Positions 21,269 to 33,849 are shown, counted from the stretch's first letter. The stretch: 64,000 nucleotides of DNA from Sesamum alatum (GCA_034509735.1 JACGWO010000005.1:29356479-29420478); one strand, 5' to 3'. Program-made: numbers and translations. The notes: generated by a model from the letters alone, not told the origin.

Positions 21269-23400
21269 GCCCCTGTAAACTTGACTTCCTTACAACTCCA
21301 ATGATCTCCCTAAACTGTTGGAATCTCTCTTTCTTGAGGTCGTTAGTATAAATATCGGCAGCTTGATCAAGAGTTTTGATGTACTCAACCTCAATATCTT
21401 TGGTAGCAATGCAATCTCGAATAACATGAAACCTGACATCTATATGTTTGCTTCGATCATGCAACACCGGATTCTTAGCAAGAGCAATAGTTGATTTATT
21501 TTCCATCATGATTTTAGTTGCTCCGTCTTGCGCAAAATGAAGTTCACTTAGCAGTCTTTTTTGCCAGATTGCATGACATGTTCCTACAATTATGGCAATG
21601 TACTCCGACTCACATGCATGTTGATAGAGTCACAATTGGTTGCTTCCTTGAGCACCAAGCAATTGCATTTTCCCCAAAGAAAAACACAAATCTGGTAGTG
21701 CTTTTTCGATCATCAATGTCGCCAGCATAATCACTATCACAATATCCTCTTAAACAAACATTATTAGAAAGGTGTAGAAAATGCCATAATCAAGAGTACC
21801 TTTTAGCTATTGAAGAATTCTTTGTGCAGCACTCATGTGTTCTTAACTTGAATTCTCCATGAACCAACTCACTAATCCCACGACAAATAGTATGTCGGGT
21901 CTAGTACATTTCAAGTACCATAGACTCCCAACAAGACTTTGAAATGTAGTTGAGTCGACCTTTCTTGCTCTAGCTCTTTGGAAAATTTGACTCCACACTC
22001 CATTGGAGTATTCATCAAATTGCTTTCCACCCTTTTGAACTTTTTTATGATTTCCCTTGCATACGTCTCTTGACAAATGAAGATTCCATCACTTTGTTGC
22101 TTTACTTCTAATCGCAAATAATTTGACATGAGTCCCATGTCACTCATCTCAAATTCTTGCGCCATTGCCTTCTTGAACTTATCATACATATGTGGATTAT
22201 TCCCATAAGAATGAGATCATCCACATAAATGCATACGCACAGTATATCTCCCTTCTCCTTCTTCACATAAATAGGACACTCATGAAGGCATCTTTAGAAA
22301 ACATTCTTTTGAAGATAGTTGTCAAGACGACTATACCATGGCCTTGGTGCTTGCTTGAGCCCATATAAAGCTTTCTTCAACTTTAACACCTTGTTTTCAT
22401 GGCCTTTAACCATGAAACCATCCAGTTGTTTAACATGCACTTGTTCTTCAAGAGTACCATTCAAAATGCGGACTTCACATCCATTTGATGAATTGGCCAT
22501 CGATTTTGTGCCACAAGAGCAACCAACAACCGTATTGTCTCCAAGCGAGCAATGGGAGCAAAAACTTCTTCATAATCCAAACCACGCTTTTGTTTATACC
22601 CCTTTGCAACAAGTCTTGCTTTATACCTTTCCGCTTCTCCTTTTGCATTTCTCTTTATTTTGTACGCCCATTTAACTCCAGTGGCTTCATGACCACTTGG
22701 TAGTGTAGCTATCTTCCAACTGTCATTTTCTCTATTTAATGGATTTCTTCCTTTATGGCTTGCAACAATTTCTTCTCCTTTATAGCTTTACAAAACTCAG
22801 AGGTTCATCATTCATAAATAAACAAAAAAGATTATCACCATTTATTCTTTCCGTAGCATCACAAAGATCGCTTATGCTACGATACCTTTGAGGTTATTTA
22901 CTTGAACTTGGTGTTGAGGGGGTTGAATTCTCACCTTCAACTTCTTGCTCACTCTCTTCTTTTTCTAGATTTGGAAGAAAACAATACTTCTCTCCTCTTT
23001 GGATGTTTCAGTTCCATGAGGCGTCTTCTTCAAACTCTACGTCATTACAAATCACAACTTTTTTAGCAATAGGATCAAAACATTTGTACCGCTTGGAGTT
23101 ATTTTCTCCAAACTCCTTATCAGGGATCTGTTTCAAAGAACATGACACATGCAAGTGCTTCGGCCCAAAACTCTTTCGCCATTGCCTTACTCTTTAGCAT
23201 TTTCGTCGCTATGTTTACAATCGTTCTATTCTGTTTTCCGCAATGCCTTTTTGTTGTGGTGTTTTGGGGCAATCATATGACATCGCTCTATTGGAAGCAT
23301 TTCCTAAAGGATTAAAGGAAAGTTTTGCTCCAAAACTTGCTCTAGCAGCACTTGTCGATTTCTTTTCATTCTTTCTTCATGATCTATTAACGATCCATTT
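21231..23400 (-). pseudogene. Copia pol remnant: integrase, reverse transcriptase, RNase H
   Basis: Read on the minus strand. Integrase traces (PKTPQQKG, MLKSKAMAKEFWAEAL) lie near 23290-23130. Reverse transcriptase follows near 22560-22000 (VLKLKKALYGLKQAPRPWYS, EFEMSDMGLMSNYL, CQETYAREIIKKF). RNase H (SLVGSLWYLKCTRPDI, MMENKSTIALAKNPVLHDRS, KHIDVRFHVIRD) runs to a stop near 21231. Frameshifts and stops throughout; the protease and much of the integrase are absent. Confidence 0.75.
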
Positions 23401-23512
23401 CACTCGTCAATAGTCATGGTATTTGTGTCTTTAGCCTCTTCAATAGCCAACACAATATGATCGAACATCGCATTAAGAGAGTGTAGAGTCTTATCAACTG
23501 CTCTTACATCCA

Positions 23513-23728
23513 TCAGTTTTTACCAAGCTGCTTCATTTGATTTCCCACCACTAAAACTCGAGAGAAATAATTCATAATGGATTCATTATCCTTCATCAAA
23601 CTCAGCCTTAGAGTTTGGATTCGTACCTTCTTCACTTTATCAACTCCCACTGCGGAATTCTTTAGAATGTCCCATGCATCCCTGGATTTTGACTCATTGC
23701 CATTTTTCTTAATCATCTCGTCATCCAA
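23513..23728 (-). pseudogene. Copia-type gag fragment
   Basis: A 71-codon frame with AWDILKNSAVGVDKVKKVRI, LRLSLMKDNESIMNYFSRV and VVGNQMKQLG, the UBN2-type gag of plant copia elements. The amino- and carboxy-terminal parts, including the zinc knuckle, are missing or out of frame. Confidence 0.75.
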
Positions 23729-23989
23729 TTCTTGATGGATGATGCTGAGAGCACTTTTATCTCCGCTCCTCCTTTTCTACAAGGCGGTTAGTTCAGCTAC
23801 AGAAAGAGCACTCTAATCGGCGAATTTATCATACCTGATCTCACTAATATTCCACAAGCCATGAGCCCCAAGAAGTAGCTTTCATTCTAATTCACCATTG
23901 TCATAATTGATTTTGGTCAGAGTTGGATATTGGAAGAAGATACGTGGAGGTGTGGTGATCATTTTAACTAGGCTCTTGATAACACATTG

Positions 23990-24427
23990 TTCGAAGCTAT
24001 GGTGGGTTTAATTGTATAATAATACTTTTGAAGGAAGAAAAAAGGAGTATTTCTCAGAAATTTTTATACTCTAAATTTTGTATCTCTATTCACTTCAACA
24101 ACATCATATTACAAGAATTTTTATAGCCCTAAACATCAGCTAATAAGAATAGAATTTCGCATAAAGAATAAATTAAGAAACAGAATTCTAAATATCATTC
24201 TTTGGTTCTGGCACTCCTTGGTAAAATAGTTATAACTTTCTACAGAGATTTCCAATGGACTTGAAACTTAGACCATTTGAAACTAAACTCACAGATCTTT
24301 AATTCATTTTAATATTCATCCGAAATGACAACTTTTTGCATTCTGAAAATACGTCCAAAAGTTCACTGAAAAACTGTGACTGTTGAAAACTAGAAGACAA
24401 GTTTAATTTTTTTGGAAATTCTCAACA
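23990..24427 (-). repeat. 5' LTR of the copia element
   Basis: Starts at 24427 on the minus strand with TGTTGAGAATTTCC. Contains TATAAAAATTCTTG near 24110-24125 and ends shortly before the diverged primer-binding site. The inner limit is approximate. Confidence 0.6.
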
Positions 24428-24950
24428 AACTCATTCCAACACTGTCCACGAGCAGATTAACCACCCATGCTGTAAGAATGGATGGAATAGATTATTCTCG
24501 AGGGCCACAATCACGCACGCTGAAATAGGATGTTCAGATCATAGCCTTTTACTGATGGCTTCGGACCTGCAACCACAGAGATATGGAAATTCACAGCCAC
24601 AAACTAAATTCCATTTTGAGTCCGCTTAGATGTAATGAGAAAATGCAATACGGTTGATCACAACAACCTCACATGAAGTGCAGGAGACAAGCCTAGGTGA
24701 GTCAATTTGAAAGAAAATTAAGTCATGTGAACTCGGGTTGATGAACTAGAATAGGACCACATTCGGGAATATAACGAAATAGATCAAAGAACTCGAGTAC
24801 AATATCTCTACCATAAGACACGGCCTGGTATGAGATGTTTCTAAACAAGACCTAAAACGGCTAAAGGATGAGATGGAAGAATGCATTACACAAGAAGAAT
24901 TAATTTTGGAAACAAAAAGGTAAAGGGCAATAGTTGAGAGTGGGGGATAA
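24428..24950 (+). pseudogene. LINE fragment: endonuclease C-terminus and linker
   Basis: Plus-strand translation gives RLFSRATITHAEIGCSDHSL (endonuclease SDHSP-like motif), then PQTKFHFESA. Further on comes LKRLKDEMEECITQEELILE, the linker that precedes the reverse transcriptase in plant LINEs. Stops interrupt it. It lies opposite in orientation to the LINE fragment at 19571-20960, on the far side of the copia insertion. Confidence 0.65.
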
Positions 24951-25313
24951 GATAATGGTTATCTTCACGTTCAAGCAAGCGAAAGGTGCCACGCCACGAA
25001 AGTAGGACTCGTACTTTAGTCCCTATTCTTAGAATGCAACCTAACCAAAATCGTAACAATAATATATTCACAAAATTAGAACCCCGATAACTAGAACAAT
25101 TACAAATCTTAACCATTTGACCACCTTCCCCAATCATCTTGATCGTCTTCTTAGTCACTAGCTTGACCTGTTATGTTATCGCTTCTATCTGGAGGAAGAA
25201 ATTTAAATTACATAAGCAAAATCTTAGTGAGGCCATGCGTGGGTGAACAAGAAACAAAATAGTGATAATGAAAAACCGATCAAAATACCTAAAGCATATC
25301 ATATTGGCCTACA
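24951..25313. other. Unassigned flank of the large LINE
   Basis: About 360 bp including a 90-codon minus-strand frame without recognised motifs. It could be the outer part of the gypsy-like LTR seen at 31800-32283, split by the LINE. That is a guess from position only. Confidence 0.35.
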
Positions 25314-25329
25314 ACAAGAAAGATCAAGC
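25314..25329. repeat. LINE target-site duplication (left)
   Basis: ACAAGAAAGATCAAGC, repeated exactly at 30981-30996. Confidence 0.9.
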
Positions 25330-25367
25330 GAAGTATCTTCAAGCTACTTACTTATCATCATCACTAA

Positions 25368-26776
25368 GTGATAGAGTCCATGACACAAGAAACTCTCCAA
25401 AACCCTACTGTTCCTCACCCCCCGGAGCCGCCGGATCGCCGGCGAACCTTTCTCGCCGCCCTTACTAGGGACTGCCCCATGGATGGAGGCGAACCCCTGT
25501 CTCCGCGCGCCATGAAGAAGATTTTCTCTGACTCAGATGAATATTACGGAAAGCCGGGCATCTATCGGGGCGGCCGTGCCATCAACTTCTCAATGGAAGA
25601 AACAGACAGATTGGCCGCTCCCTTGCGCTTTGCACTTGTTGGCAAATTTTCTCACGGCTACCCCAGCATGGTGGCGAAACGTTCCCACTTCTCTAAACTG
25701 GGCCTGCGTGGGGCCTATTCAGTCAGAGTAATCAACGTCAAGCATATCCTTATCAAGCTTTACAACGAGGAAGATCTCTCTCGGTTATGGCTCAAACAAA
25801 TCCTATTTATCGATGGGTTCCCGTTGCTAATCTTGAAATGGTCTTATGATTTCAATCCAAAGATTGAGTCCTCTATTGCCCCGGTTTGGATCCGTTTCCC
25901 TGAACTTCCGATACATCTATTTGACAAGAAGGCTCCCCCCTCAAACTTGTTGAAGCAACGGCGGACTGGTTGTGACCTAGTGTCACTAGGGTTTGTGTGG
26001 AGATTGATTTGCGAAAGCCCCGCCCTCCCTCGGTATGGATTGGCATAGATGGGGACTACTTTGCTCAACCAGTGCAATATGAAAGATGCCCAAAGTACTG
26101 CTCTTAGTGCTTTCACCTGGGATACAGTGAAGATGAATGCCGGGAATCTCGGGCGGCGGATGAGGGCACTACTCAGGTGCACGATAGGCAGGATCTGCGC
26201 TGTGTGATCACAAAGAGGCAACTAGATGCCACCATCATGAAGCAACAGGAGGAGGCTCCGGCACCCCCCAAGGGCCGTTTGCCATGGGTGGAGGAGACTG
26301 CGAAAGAATCGGAGAACAACAATCAGTCTCAAGGAACTGAAAAGCAATCAGATAGTATGCCGAGCTTGGAGACGGTGGAGAGCTCGGGGGAAAAATCGGT
26401 ACGGGGTGACTTTGGCGAAGCGGACCAACCTCAGCGTGTAGACCCAGGCCCGGGCTCTGATCTTGCAGACACTAACCTGGTCCGCACGATTTGTGTTTTT
26501 GGAACAGAACCCCCAGATCCGGTGGCCAATCCGAGACCTGGTACTGCGGATGGTTCACCCCACCCCCGAAGGTTTGAGGACCATGATATAGAAGGGTCTT
26601 CCTGGAACCTACCGGATCATGAGGCCGCGCTGGACTTGGCGGCGGATGATGGGGACTTTGTGGAGGCCAAAATGCGAGGTCGGCATCGGCGGGCGCGATC
26701 AGTTATCCGTCAAGATCGAATCATAACTCGAAGTCATGCCCGAGCAGGTTCCTCTCCTTCCCACTCCCATCAATGA
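25368..26776 (+). pseudogene. LINE ORF1: nucleic-acid-binding protein
   Basis: Two overlapping open stretches (25368-26048 and 26177-26776) together make the ORF1 protein. The first holds a DUF4283 domain (RFALVGKFSHGYPSMVAKRS, YSVRVINVKHILIKLYNEED, VWIRFPELPIHLFD). A frameshift near 25980 and stops near 26048 and 26107 follow. Between the stretches is the zinc knuckle YCS*CFHLGYSEDEC, where the usual histidine is a tyrosine and one codon is TAG. The second stretch is a charged tail. ORF1 proteins coat LINE RNA. A probable start is the ATG at 25368 or that of MDGGEPLSPRAMKK (25479). Confidence 0.85.
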
Positions 26777-29700
26777 ATGCGCTCATCTGGAATGTACGTG
26801 GAATTGGGAACAAGCAAAAAGTTTTACGACGTATCCACAAAAAGAGCATGCACAAATCATTGGAATCATCGACCCTAGGCAACAATGGGACGAGGCAGAG
26901 GTGTGTCGTCGGTTTGGATGCGAGGCGATGATTCGTAACTGCAATAACAGAATTTGGTGTTTATTGGCAGACAATATCTCCTATGACGTTATCCGGGACG
27001 AGGAGCAATTTCTACACCTGCGGCTCCAGGTCCCAATCCTGGCCGAACCTATCCTGTGTACTATTGTGTATGTGAAATGTGACAAGCTTGCGCGGGGCTG
27101 CATCTGGGAGTTCATGCAGTCGATGAGTGATCACACCACACCGTGGTTTATCGGGGGCGACTTCAACTCGGTTATCTCGGTGTCAGAGAGATCCAACAGG
27201 GTGTACCCTCATCACCACTCTATTGAGGAGTTCTCGGAGGCCATATTTGACAGCGGCCTTATTGATGTTGGTTTTTTTTGGTAGCCAGTATACATGGACC
27301 GACCATCGGCTTTGGCAGCAGCTTGATAGGGTGCTTTTCTCGAGTGATTGGATTGATACGTTTCCCTCAACTTCAGTCCACCACTTGCCGCGGGCGTCCT
27401 CGGATCATTGCCCTTTGTTGATACGGATTCGGACGATGGCCACCTCGGGGCCAACCTCGTTCCAGTTTCAGAACATGTGGATTCGGCACCCGGACTTCCT
27501 TGAGGTGGTGCAGGAAAAACTAGGAGCGCCCGACAGTTGGTAGAGGGATGCACAAACTCGCCGAAAAACTGAAACGACTGAAACACTGCCTTCGTCTTTT
27601 GGAACAAGACGGTATTTGGTGATATTTTCCAGCGACTACATCAGGCTGAGGAGGCAGCGAAACAAGCCGAGATCAGCTTCGCTGCAGATCCCACAGACGC
27701 AAACCTGATACATATGAATCAGTGTACGGCACTCCTTCAGTCTTGTTTGGATATTGAGGAGGACTTTTGGCGGCAGAACTCGGCGTCCAAGTGGGTCTTG
27801 GAAGGGGAAAGAAATACGCGCTTCTTTCACTCTCTGGTCCGTAAGAAGCGTGCCTGGAATTCACTCTTCGCAATCACTGAAAATGGCGTGCAGATCTCTG
27901 ATCTACTCCAGCTCAAGACCTCCGAGGTGAATTTTTTCCAATCCTTGTTATCGGACGAATAGGGGCGTGAATCTCCCACACTGCCACCACTTATTCTGAG
28001 ACTGATCAGTGACGAGCAGGGCGAGACGCTCGCGGCTGCTGCTACCGAGGCCGAAGTCCGTCGGGTGGTCTTCGAGTTGTCGGCGGAGAGTAGGACAGGG
28101 CCGGATGGATTTAATGCCTTTTTCTTCTAGCAATGTTGGGGGATTATTAAAACTGATGTCATGGATGCCATCCAGGACTTCCTCCTTGGAACTCCGCTGC
28201 CCGTAAGTTTTACGACCACTACAATTGTCCTTATTCCTAAGGTGAACATCCATCCTCTTGGGTGGAATTCCGCCCTATCAGCCTCTGCAACACGACTAAT
28301 AAGATTATGACGAAGCTATTGAATGAACGCCTCAAGCTCGTCCTTGCGGACCTAGTTGTCGCCAACCAAAGTGGCTTCACCCCGGGGCGTCTCATTGCCG
28401 ACAATATTCTCCTCGCCCAGGAAATTATGCACTCTATTGGTGCTAGACAGAATGATTGGAACGTTGCCTTGAAACTTGACATGGCGAAGGCTTATGACAG
28501 AATTGATTGGCCTTTCTTGGAGGCCATCCTTGGCCAATTTGGTTTTCCAGCGGGGTGGATCCAACTCACCCGGAACTGCACTCAAAACTGTTGGTTCTCA
28601 GTCCTCATTAATGGTACCCTGAGTGGATTCTTCAAATCGAAGAGGGGCTTGCGGCAGGGGGATCCACTATCCCCGTCCCTCTTTGTCCTTACAGCCGAGT
28701 TCTTGTCCCGAGGTCTGAACACATTATTCGGGTCTCACCGGCATTTAGCCTTTAAAGGCAGCGAAGGGGTCTCCCATTTGGCGTATGCAGATGACATTCT
28801 TATTTTTACTAACTCTAAAGAGGAGGGGCTCCGGAGGATCATGGATTTCTTACAGAGATTTGAGCAGTTGTCGGGACAAAGTATTAGCGTCGCCAAAAGC
28901 TCTTTTGTGGTCTCGCCTAAAGCCCCTCTGCGCGTCAAGCGGCTCATTAAGAAGGTAATGGGCTTCGTCCTGAAACCGTTTCCCTTTACTTATTTAGGGG
29001 CTCCTATTTTTGTGGGACGGAGCAAGCTCGAGTATTTTGATCGAATTGTGGAGTCGATGGGAACGAAAATTGGAGGTTGGGAAAAAAAGCTCCTCTCGTA
29101 TGGTGGGAGGCTCCAATTAATTAAGTCGGTGCTATTATCTATGCCGGTGCACCTCATAGTTGTCGTCAATCCGCCAAAAGGTGTCTTGCAACGTATTGAA
29201 AGAATGCTCAACAAATTTTTTTGGGGTTCTTCGGGCACAGTCAAACGACTCCATTGGTTGTCCTAGCATCGCATTTGCTACCCTGTGGATGAGGGGGGCC
29301 TCGGCGTGCGGCGATTAGAGGATGTGGTCGGAGCCTTTTCCCAAAAACTCTGGTGGAACTTTCGCACCCGCCCCTCCCTTTGGGCCCAGGTTGTACAGCG
29401 AAAGTATTGCAAACGAGCCTGTGTGGCGTCGGCGGGATATTCCTCGACAGGCTCCCCCCAGTGGAAATGTCTGAAGTCAGCCCAAGCGACCATAGAGGCT
29501 AACATACCATGGGCGTTGGGGGCTGGTAATTTGTGTTTCTGGCACAATAATTGGCTTGGGGACGGCACCTAGGCGGACTCCTCCCGGGAGGCCATCCCCT
29601 TACACGAGCGCATGTCGTACTATTAGACTGATGGGACTTGGGATCGCCACAAACTCTCGGCAGTCCTCCCCGCGAGCTTGGTCCGAAAAAGTGGTAGAAA

Positions 29701-30848
29701 TCCCATTTACGGCGGATGGTACAAATACCCCATGTTGGAAGGGACATTCGACTGGCACGTTCTCTGTTAAGTCAGCCTGGCACATGCAGCGGGCTTCAGC
29801 CATCAGACGGCCTCTGCTGCAGGATCTCTGGCACCCTTCAATTTTGCCCTCAATATCCATATTCGCCTGGCGTCTAATTCATAACTACGTTTCGGTGGAT
29901 GATAGATTGAAGGAAAAAGGGCTATATATTGCCTCCAAGTGCTTGTGTTGTCAGATGCAGGAGTCCGTGCATCATCTTTTCCTCACTAGTGGAGTGATAC
30001 GGCAGGTATGGGGTTTCTTTGGGGAATGGTTTGGAGTCCCTACCCCCCACATGGAGTTCATCACATCCATGCTGCAATTTTGGAGAGCCTCTTCCCTCTA
30101 TGTTCACCGGGGTCACATCCGACTCCTCGTCCCGCTTTTGATTCTCTGGTTTGCATGGAAAATGCATAATGAAGCTAAGTTTGACAGCGCCCGCTTCACT
30201 GCAGTGTCTATCATTAGGCGGGTGGTGGCGTACTTGATTCGGGTCTATAAAGGAAATGGGTTTACAGTGAAACAGTGGCAGGGCGACCTTGCGGTGGCTG
30301 CCCGACTTGGCTTCTCCTTCAGTTGCGCCCCGAGCCCAAGGCCAATTCTGTGCCGCTGGTATCCTCCGACTGCCGAGGGTTGGAAGCTTAACTGTGATGG
30401 TGCATCCAGAGGTAACCCCGGTTTGTCGGGTGCAGGCGGCCTCATTCGGGATTCCACGGGAAATCTAGTGTTGGCCTACTACACGTTCCTTGGGGTTCAA
30501 ACGAATACATTTGCCGAGTTATTTGTGGTTGTAAGAGGAATAGAACTTGCCTGCGAACATGGCTGCCAAGATTTGTGGGTGGAACTTGACGCCCTTGTCG
30601 TGCTGCGGATTATCCACCAAAAGATAGGGAATTGGCGCCTTCAGCACCTGCTCACACGCCTGAAAATCTTTGAACGGACCTTACGAATTCAATACTCGCA
30701 TATTTACAGGGAAGCCAATCGCCCGACAGACCTCCTCGTCAATATGGCATGCAATCAGCAAGCCCACGGGGTGTTACTTCGAGCTCACGGTCTCGTCGCC
30801 TCCCTGATTCGGTGCGACAATCTTTTCTCGAGCTTTCGATTTCGGTAG
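26774..30848 (+). pseudogene. LINE ORF2: endonuclease, reverse transcriptase, RNase H
   Basis: Begins MNALIWNVRGIGNKQ at 26774, the usual start of the plant LINE endonuclease, then shifts frame near 26845. Endonuclease motifs follow (PWFIGGDFNSVI, LDRVLFSSDW, ASSDHCPLLIRI). The longest open part, 28262-29266, is reverse transcriptase with FRPISLCN, LDMAKAYDRIDW, GLRQGDPLSPSLF and the catalytic YADD (residues 175-178 of that part). zf-RVT follows, and 29556-30848 ends with an RNase H domain (CDGASRGNPG, AELFVVVRGIELA, VELDALVVL, NRPTDLLVNMA). Stops at about 27541, 27961, 28128, 29264 and 29570 and frameshifts near 26845 and 27275 show it is inactive. Confidence 0.9.
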
Positions 30849-30980
30849 CCTTGTATAGAAAATTATCCAATTGATTTCTCTTTTCCTAGATTTTACAGGG
30901 ACTGATTCTTTGATTTAATATACGGGTAGGGGTCTGCCGAACCCCCCGCCTTCCCGGCAGTCTTTTTTAAAAAAAAAAAC

Positions 30981-30996
30981 ACAAGAAAGATCAAGC
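30981..30996. repeat. LINE target-site duplication (right)
   Basis: Exact copy of 25314-25329, directly after the poly(A) and one C. Confidence 0.9.
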
Positions 30997-31800
30997 TGTG
31001 AAGACCATATCAGGCAATGATCGAATCACATGATCACCACTTTGTATCTCCTGAAAGTTTGCTACCTTATCCTTCATGCAGGGAGCGATCCCACAACTGC
31101 ATTGAACTGGTCATGCTTAGGTACATGGCGGCGCCAATCACACGCAGACAATCTCTGACCTGCCCGTGAAAGAAAACCCAAGTACGAACTGAATGACGAA
31201 GCCTCAACTGACAGCCCAATGCTACACCAGCGTGCCCCGCGGACCGTCTAGCCTCGGGCCCATTGACCGCTTTGCGAGAACCACATGATCAAATCCATAA
31301 CACCTGACCAACAACCATATGAAAAAATAGACCATTTAAAGGCCACACACATACTGAATTTTGACGACAAATTGACAATATCAAGATATATAAGACCTCT
31401 TGGATACTCATATGGACTCTAGAGGTGGGTCCAAATGTAGTTCATAATTAATACCATAATACCACATGACTAGAACAATTATGTTGTAGCACTTAACTCC
31501 ATAGAGTTCCAAAGGCTCAATCAATCCATATTAAAAACCAAATATCATATTCATTTTTGTTTACATCAATGAATGAGTTCAAGAAATATTTTACTCAAGT
31601 CCATTGCAAGAAGAACATTTTTGGTATGTATGTATACTCATGCCCGGTATACATATATTCCTCCAATTTTTCAAATGATAATATAACTTTAAATAGCACT
31701 CACCGTAAAGTCTACGTGATTATTGTGGTTTACTGCTGCACTTATCCTAAAGGGATTAAATTGATAGTTCATCTAAATCCCATCCGTCAGAAGAGATAAT
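30997..31800. other. Unassigned sequence, possibly retrotransposon LTR
   Basis: About 800 bp without convincing coding sequence. An 80-codon plus frame at 31557-31799 has no recognised motif. The position, between the LINE and a gypsy-like LTR edge, suggests it belongs to that LTR. Confidence 0.35.
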
Positions 31801-31832
31801 TTGCAGGTTTCCCTTTTTCTGTTCTTACCGAG

Positions 31833-31868
<36 letters not shown>

Positions 31869-32283
31869 GTGTGTGTGCGTGCTCCATTCCTTTCCTCTTT
31901 TTTATTTTTTTATCTCTTTATGCATGTGTGATTGCTAGCATTAATAGTAAGGTTGGTGGCAGCCACATGCTACCACCCCAATTTCATTTTTTTTTACTAA
32001 TTTATATAATCTACAACTTAGTCCCTTAATTTTTAGACTTATATTTTTATAACCCCAAAAATTTTATGAAGTTTCAATCTAGTCCCTTAAAATTTTAATA
32101 TATTTGAATTATACCCAATTACTTATTCCTAGTCGTTTTGGGACTTCTAATTCTTACCAATTAATTAATTAAGTTTCATATAATTTCTTTCTTTATCTCA
32201 AAGACTAAATCTCATGGGTGATAATAACTTGATTTATTAATGATGATATATAATATTTAATATAATCGATACCGGGGTCTCAC
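31801..32283 (-). mobile_element. Gypsy-type 3' LTR edge with polypurine tract
   Basis: On the minus strand AATTGGGGGAGAG, a polypurine tract, is followed directly by TGTGAGACCCCGGTATCG at 32283. This junction is typical of plant chromovirus (Ty3-gypsy) 3' LTRs. The LTR would extend leftward, and may be split by the 5.65-kb LINE. It holds a (GA)n run at 31835-31864. The internal region to the right (32290-33060) is decayed; no gag-pol motif was recognised there. Confidence 0.45.
31835..31864. repeat. (GA)n microsatellite
   Basis: About 14 GA dinucleotides followed by (GT)n-like sequence. Confidence 0.95.
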
Positions 32284-33060
32284 ACTCTCCCCCAATTAAA
32301 AGAATTTGGTCCGCGAATTCCAACACATAATTGACTTATTTCTAAAAAGCTAGTCTTATTAAGTGAACTCTGTCACACTAATATAAATATTTAATACTAT
32401 AAGCATGTTTGGGTTCTAATTAAGTCCTCGTGGTACTTGACATATGATGGCACAATATACTCTTCGAGCCAACAGGTCTGTAGTAGTTCCATCACTAGAT
32501 TTGAGATGTTCTTCCCGAAATATATATGCATGCAAGTTTAGCATGCTATTCCAACTTATTGACCTAATCTCGGTCTATAATATTACTTCACCAGTCACTC
32601 AGAACTCTTCTGTAAATCAATTCATATTAACTAAAGATCCAATTAACAACAAGAGAAACTCACTCAGGCTCAAGTACATGTGTATATCAATCAATTACGA
32701 TCAATGAAAAGTGAAACTCCCTTGATGAATCAAGTACAATCAAATAACTTAAGAAATAACTTTATAAAAGTATTTAATCTATAGGTAAAAGCTAAACCCC
32801 AAAGGTCAATCCATCTACACTCTTCGCATGGAATCAACTTTTATATGAAAGTTTTTTTTTTTAATCATTTGAATTAGATTATCTAATCGATCAGTACTTT
32901 TCTCTATCAACTTTACAAAATGTAAATGTTTGTCTCTATCAATGAACTTTAAAACCAATCTTAGTCATTCTTGTATATCACCAATATAATTCCACCAAAA
33001 TCATTATCCTCAAACCCATATATTTCTTGTACATATTTGCATTAAAAAATTGAATGAACA
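32284..33060. other. Decayed region next to the gypsy-like LTR
   Basis: About 780 bp, AT-rich. The 87-codon plus frame at 32444-32707 shows no known motif. Probably old internal retrotransposon sequence, inferred from position. Confidence 0.35.
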
Positions 33061-33064
33061 TATT

Positions 33065-33840
33065 GGGCTTCAATGTTTGTTCTACCTGTTAGGGTAGCAA
33101 AGATGATTGAAAAGAAACTCATAAGGTTTTTGTGGGCTGGAGTAGGGGGAAGATATACAACAAAGTGGCTTGGGATCAGGTAATTGCACTAGTCTTTGCT
33201 TGTGGATTGGGGATGAAATCTATATCTGTAATTAATAAAGCTCCTATCTGCAACCATTATGGGAAATCACTGGGGCGTAGAACACTTCAGTTTAGGTGAA
33301 GTCGATTAAATATTACGGATTAAAGAGGAACTCTTTGTGGACAGCTTCTACAACCACTGGTTCTTGAAATTGAGGAGTTATATTCTTTCAGCTATTTGCT
33401 ACCAAACGGTATAGGGAAAGACACTTGGCTTCGCAAAAGTCCTTAGCATCCACTCGGGATATTGCAACAATGCTTTCCTAGTGGACCATTACGTATTGGT
33501 TTCAATGCAAACTCAAAGTCTCTGCATTATTTATGTATGGAGAGTGGGCTTGGCCTAATGTTATGGCAGAAGAAGGGGTGTAAATAACTCAGAATTTACC
33601 AATTATTTAGGACCACAAGGATGTAAAAAAGTGGAAGTTGTCACCAATTGGTGAATATACTACTGCCTCAACACTACAACTACTTAACCATTGTCCTCCA
33701 TCAGTCACCTTAAAATCCCTTCTCCTTGGACCTCCTAAGTTTCCAAGGACTGTGCGCTTTAGCTAGCTATGTAAGAGAGATTGACTACATTGGACAAGCT
33801 TTGGTTACAACATTGTAGAGCATAATGCATATGCTATGAT
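33065..33840 (+). pseudogene. LINE fragment: reverse transcriptase end and zf-RVT
   Basis: Plus-strand translation shows LPVRVAKMIEKKLIRFLWAG and LGIR-type motifs of the region after the LINE reverse transcriptase. Further on is DVKKWKLSPIGEYTTASTLQ with RDxLHWTSFGYN of zf-RVT. Numerous stops and frame changes; no poly(A) or endonuclease part was found beside it. Confidence 0.6.
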
Positions 33841-33849
33841 GATCAAGCA

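Larger units (their letters stand above)
20971..24427 (-). mobile_element. Degenerate Ty1-copia retrotransposon
   Basis: Two related LTR segments in direct orientation (about 20972-21268 and 23990-24427; 297 bp alignable) begin TGTTGAG on the minus strand. Between them are a copia-type gag, a shortened integrase, reverse transcriptase and RNase H in that order on the minus strand. A diverged primer-binding site (TGTTATCAAGAGCC, compare TGGTATCAGAGC for initiator Met-tRNA) follows the 5' LTR near 23975. A GC-richer purine tract precedes the 3' LTR. The 3' LTR is cut short at its outer end. The internal region is much shorter than an intact copia. Confidence 0.8.
25330..30980 (+). mobile_element. 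Near full-length LINE (L1-type) retrotransposon
   Basis: A 5.65-kb element bounded by a perfect 16-bp target-site duplication and ending in a poly(A) run (30969-30979). It contains ORF1 (DUF4283, zinc knuckle), then ORF2 (endonuclease, reverse transcriptase, zf-RVT, RNase H) in plus orientation. Long GC-richer open stretches contrast with the AT-rich surroundings and suggest fairly recent insertion, but several stops and frameshifts are present. Confidence 0.95.
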
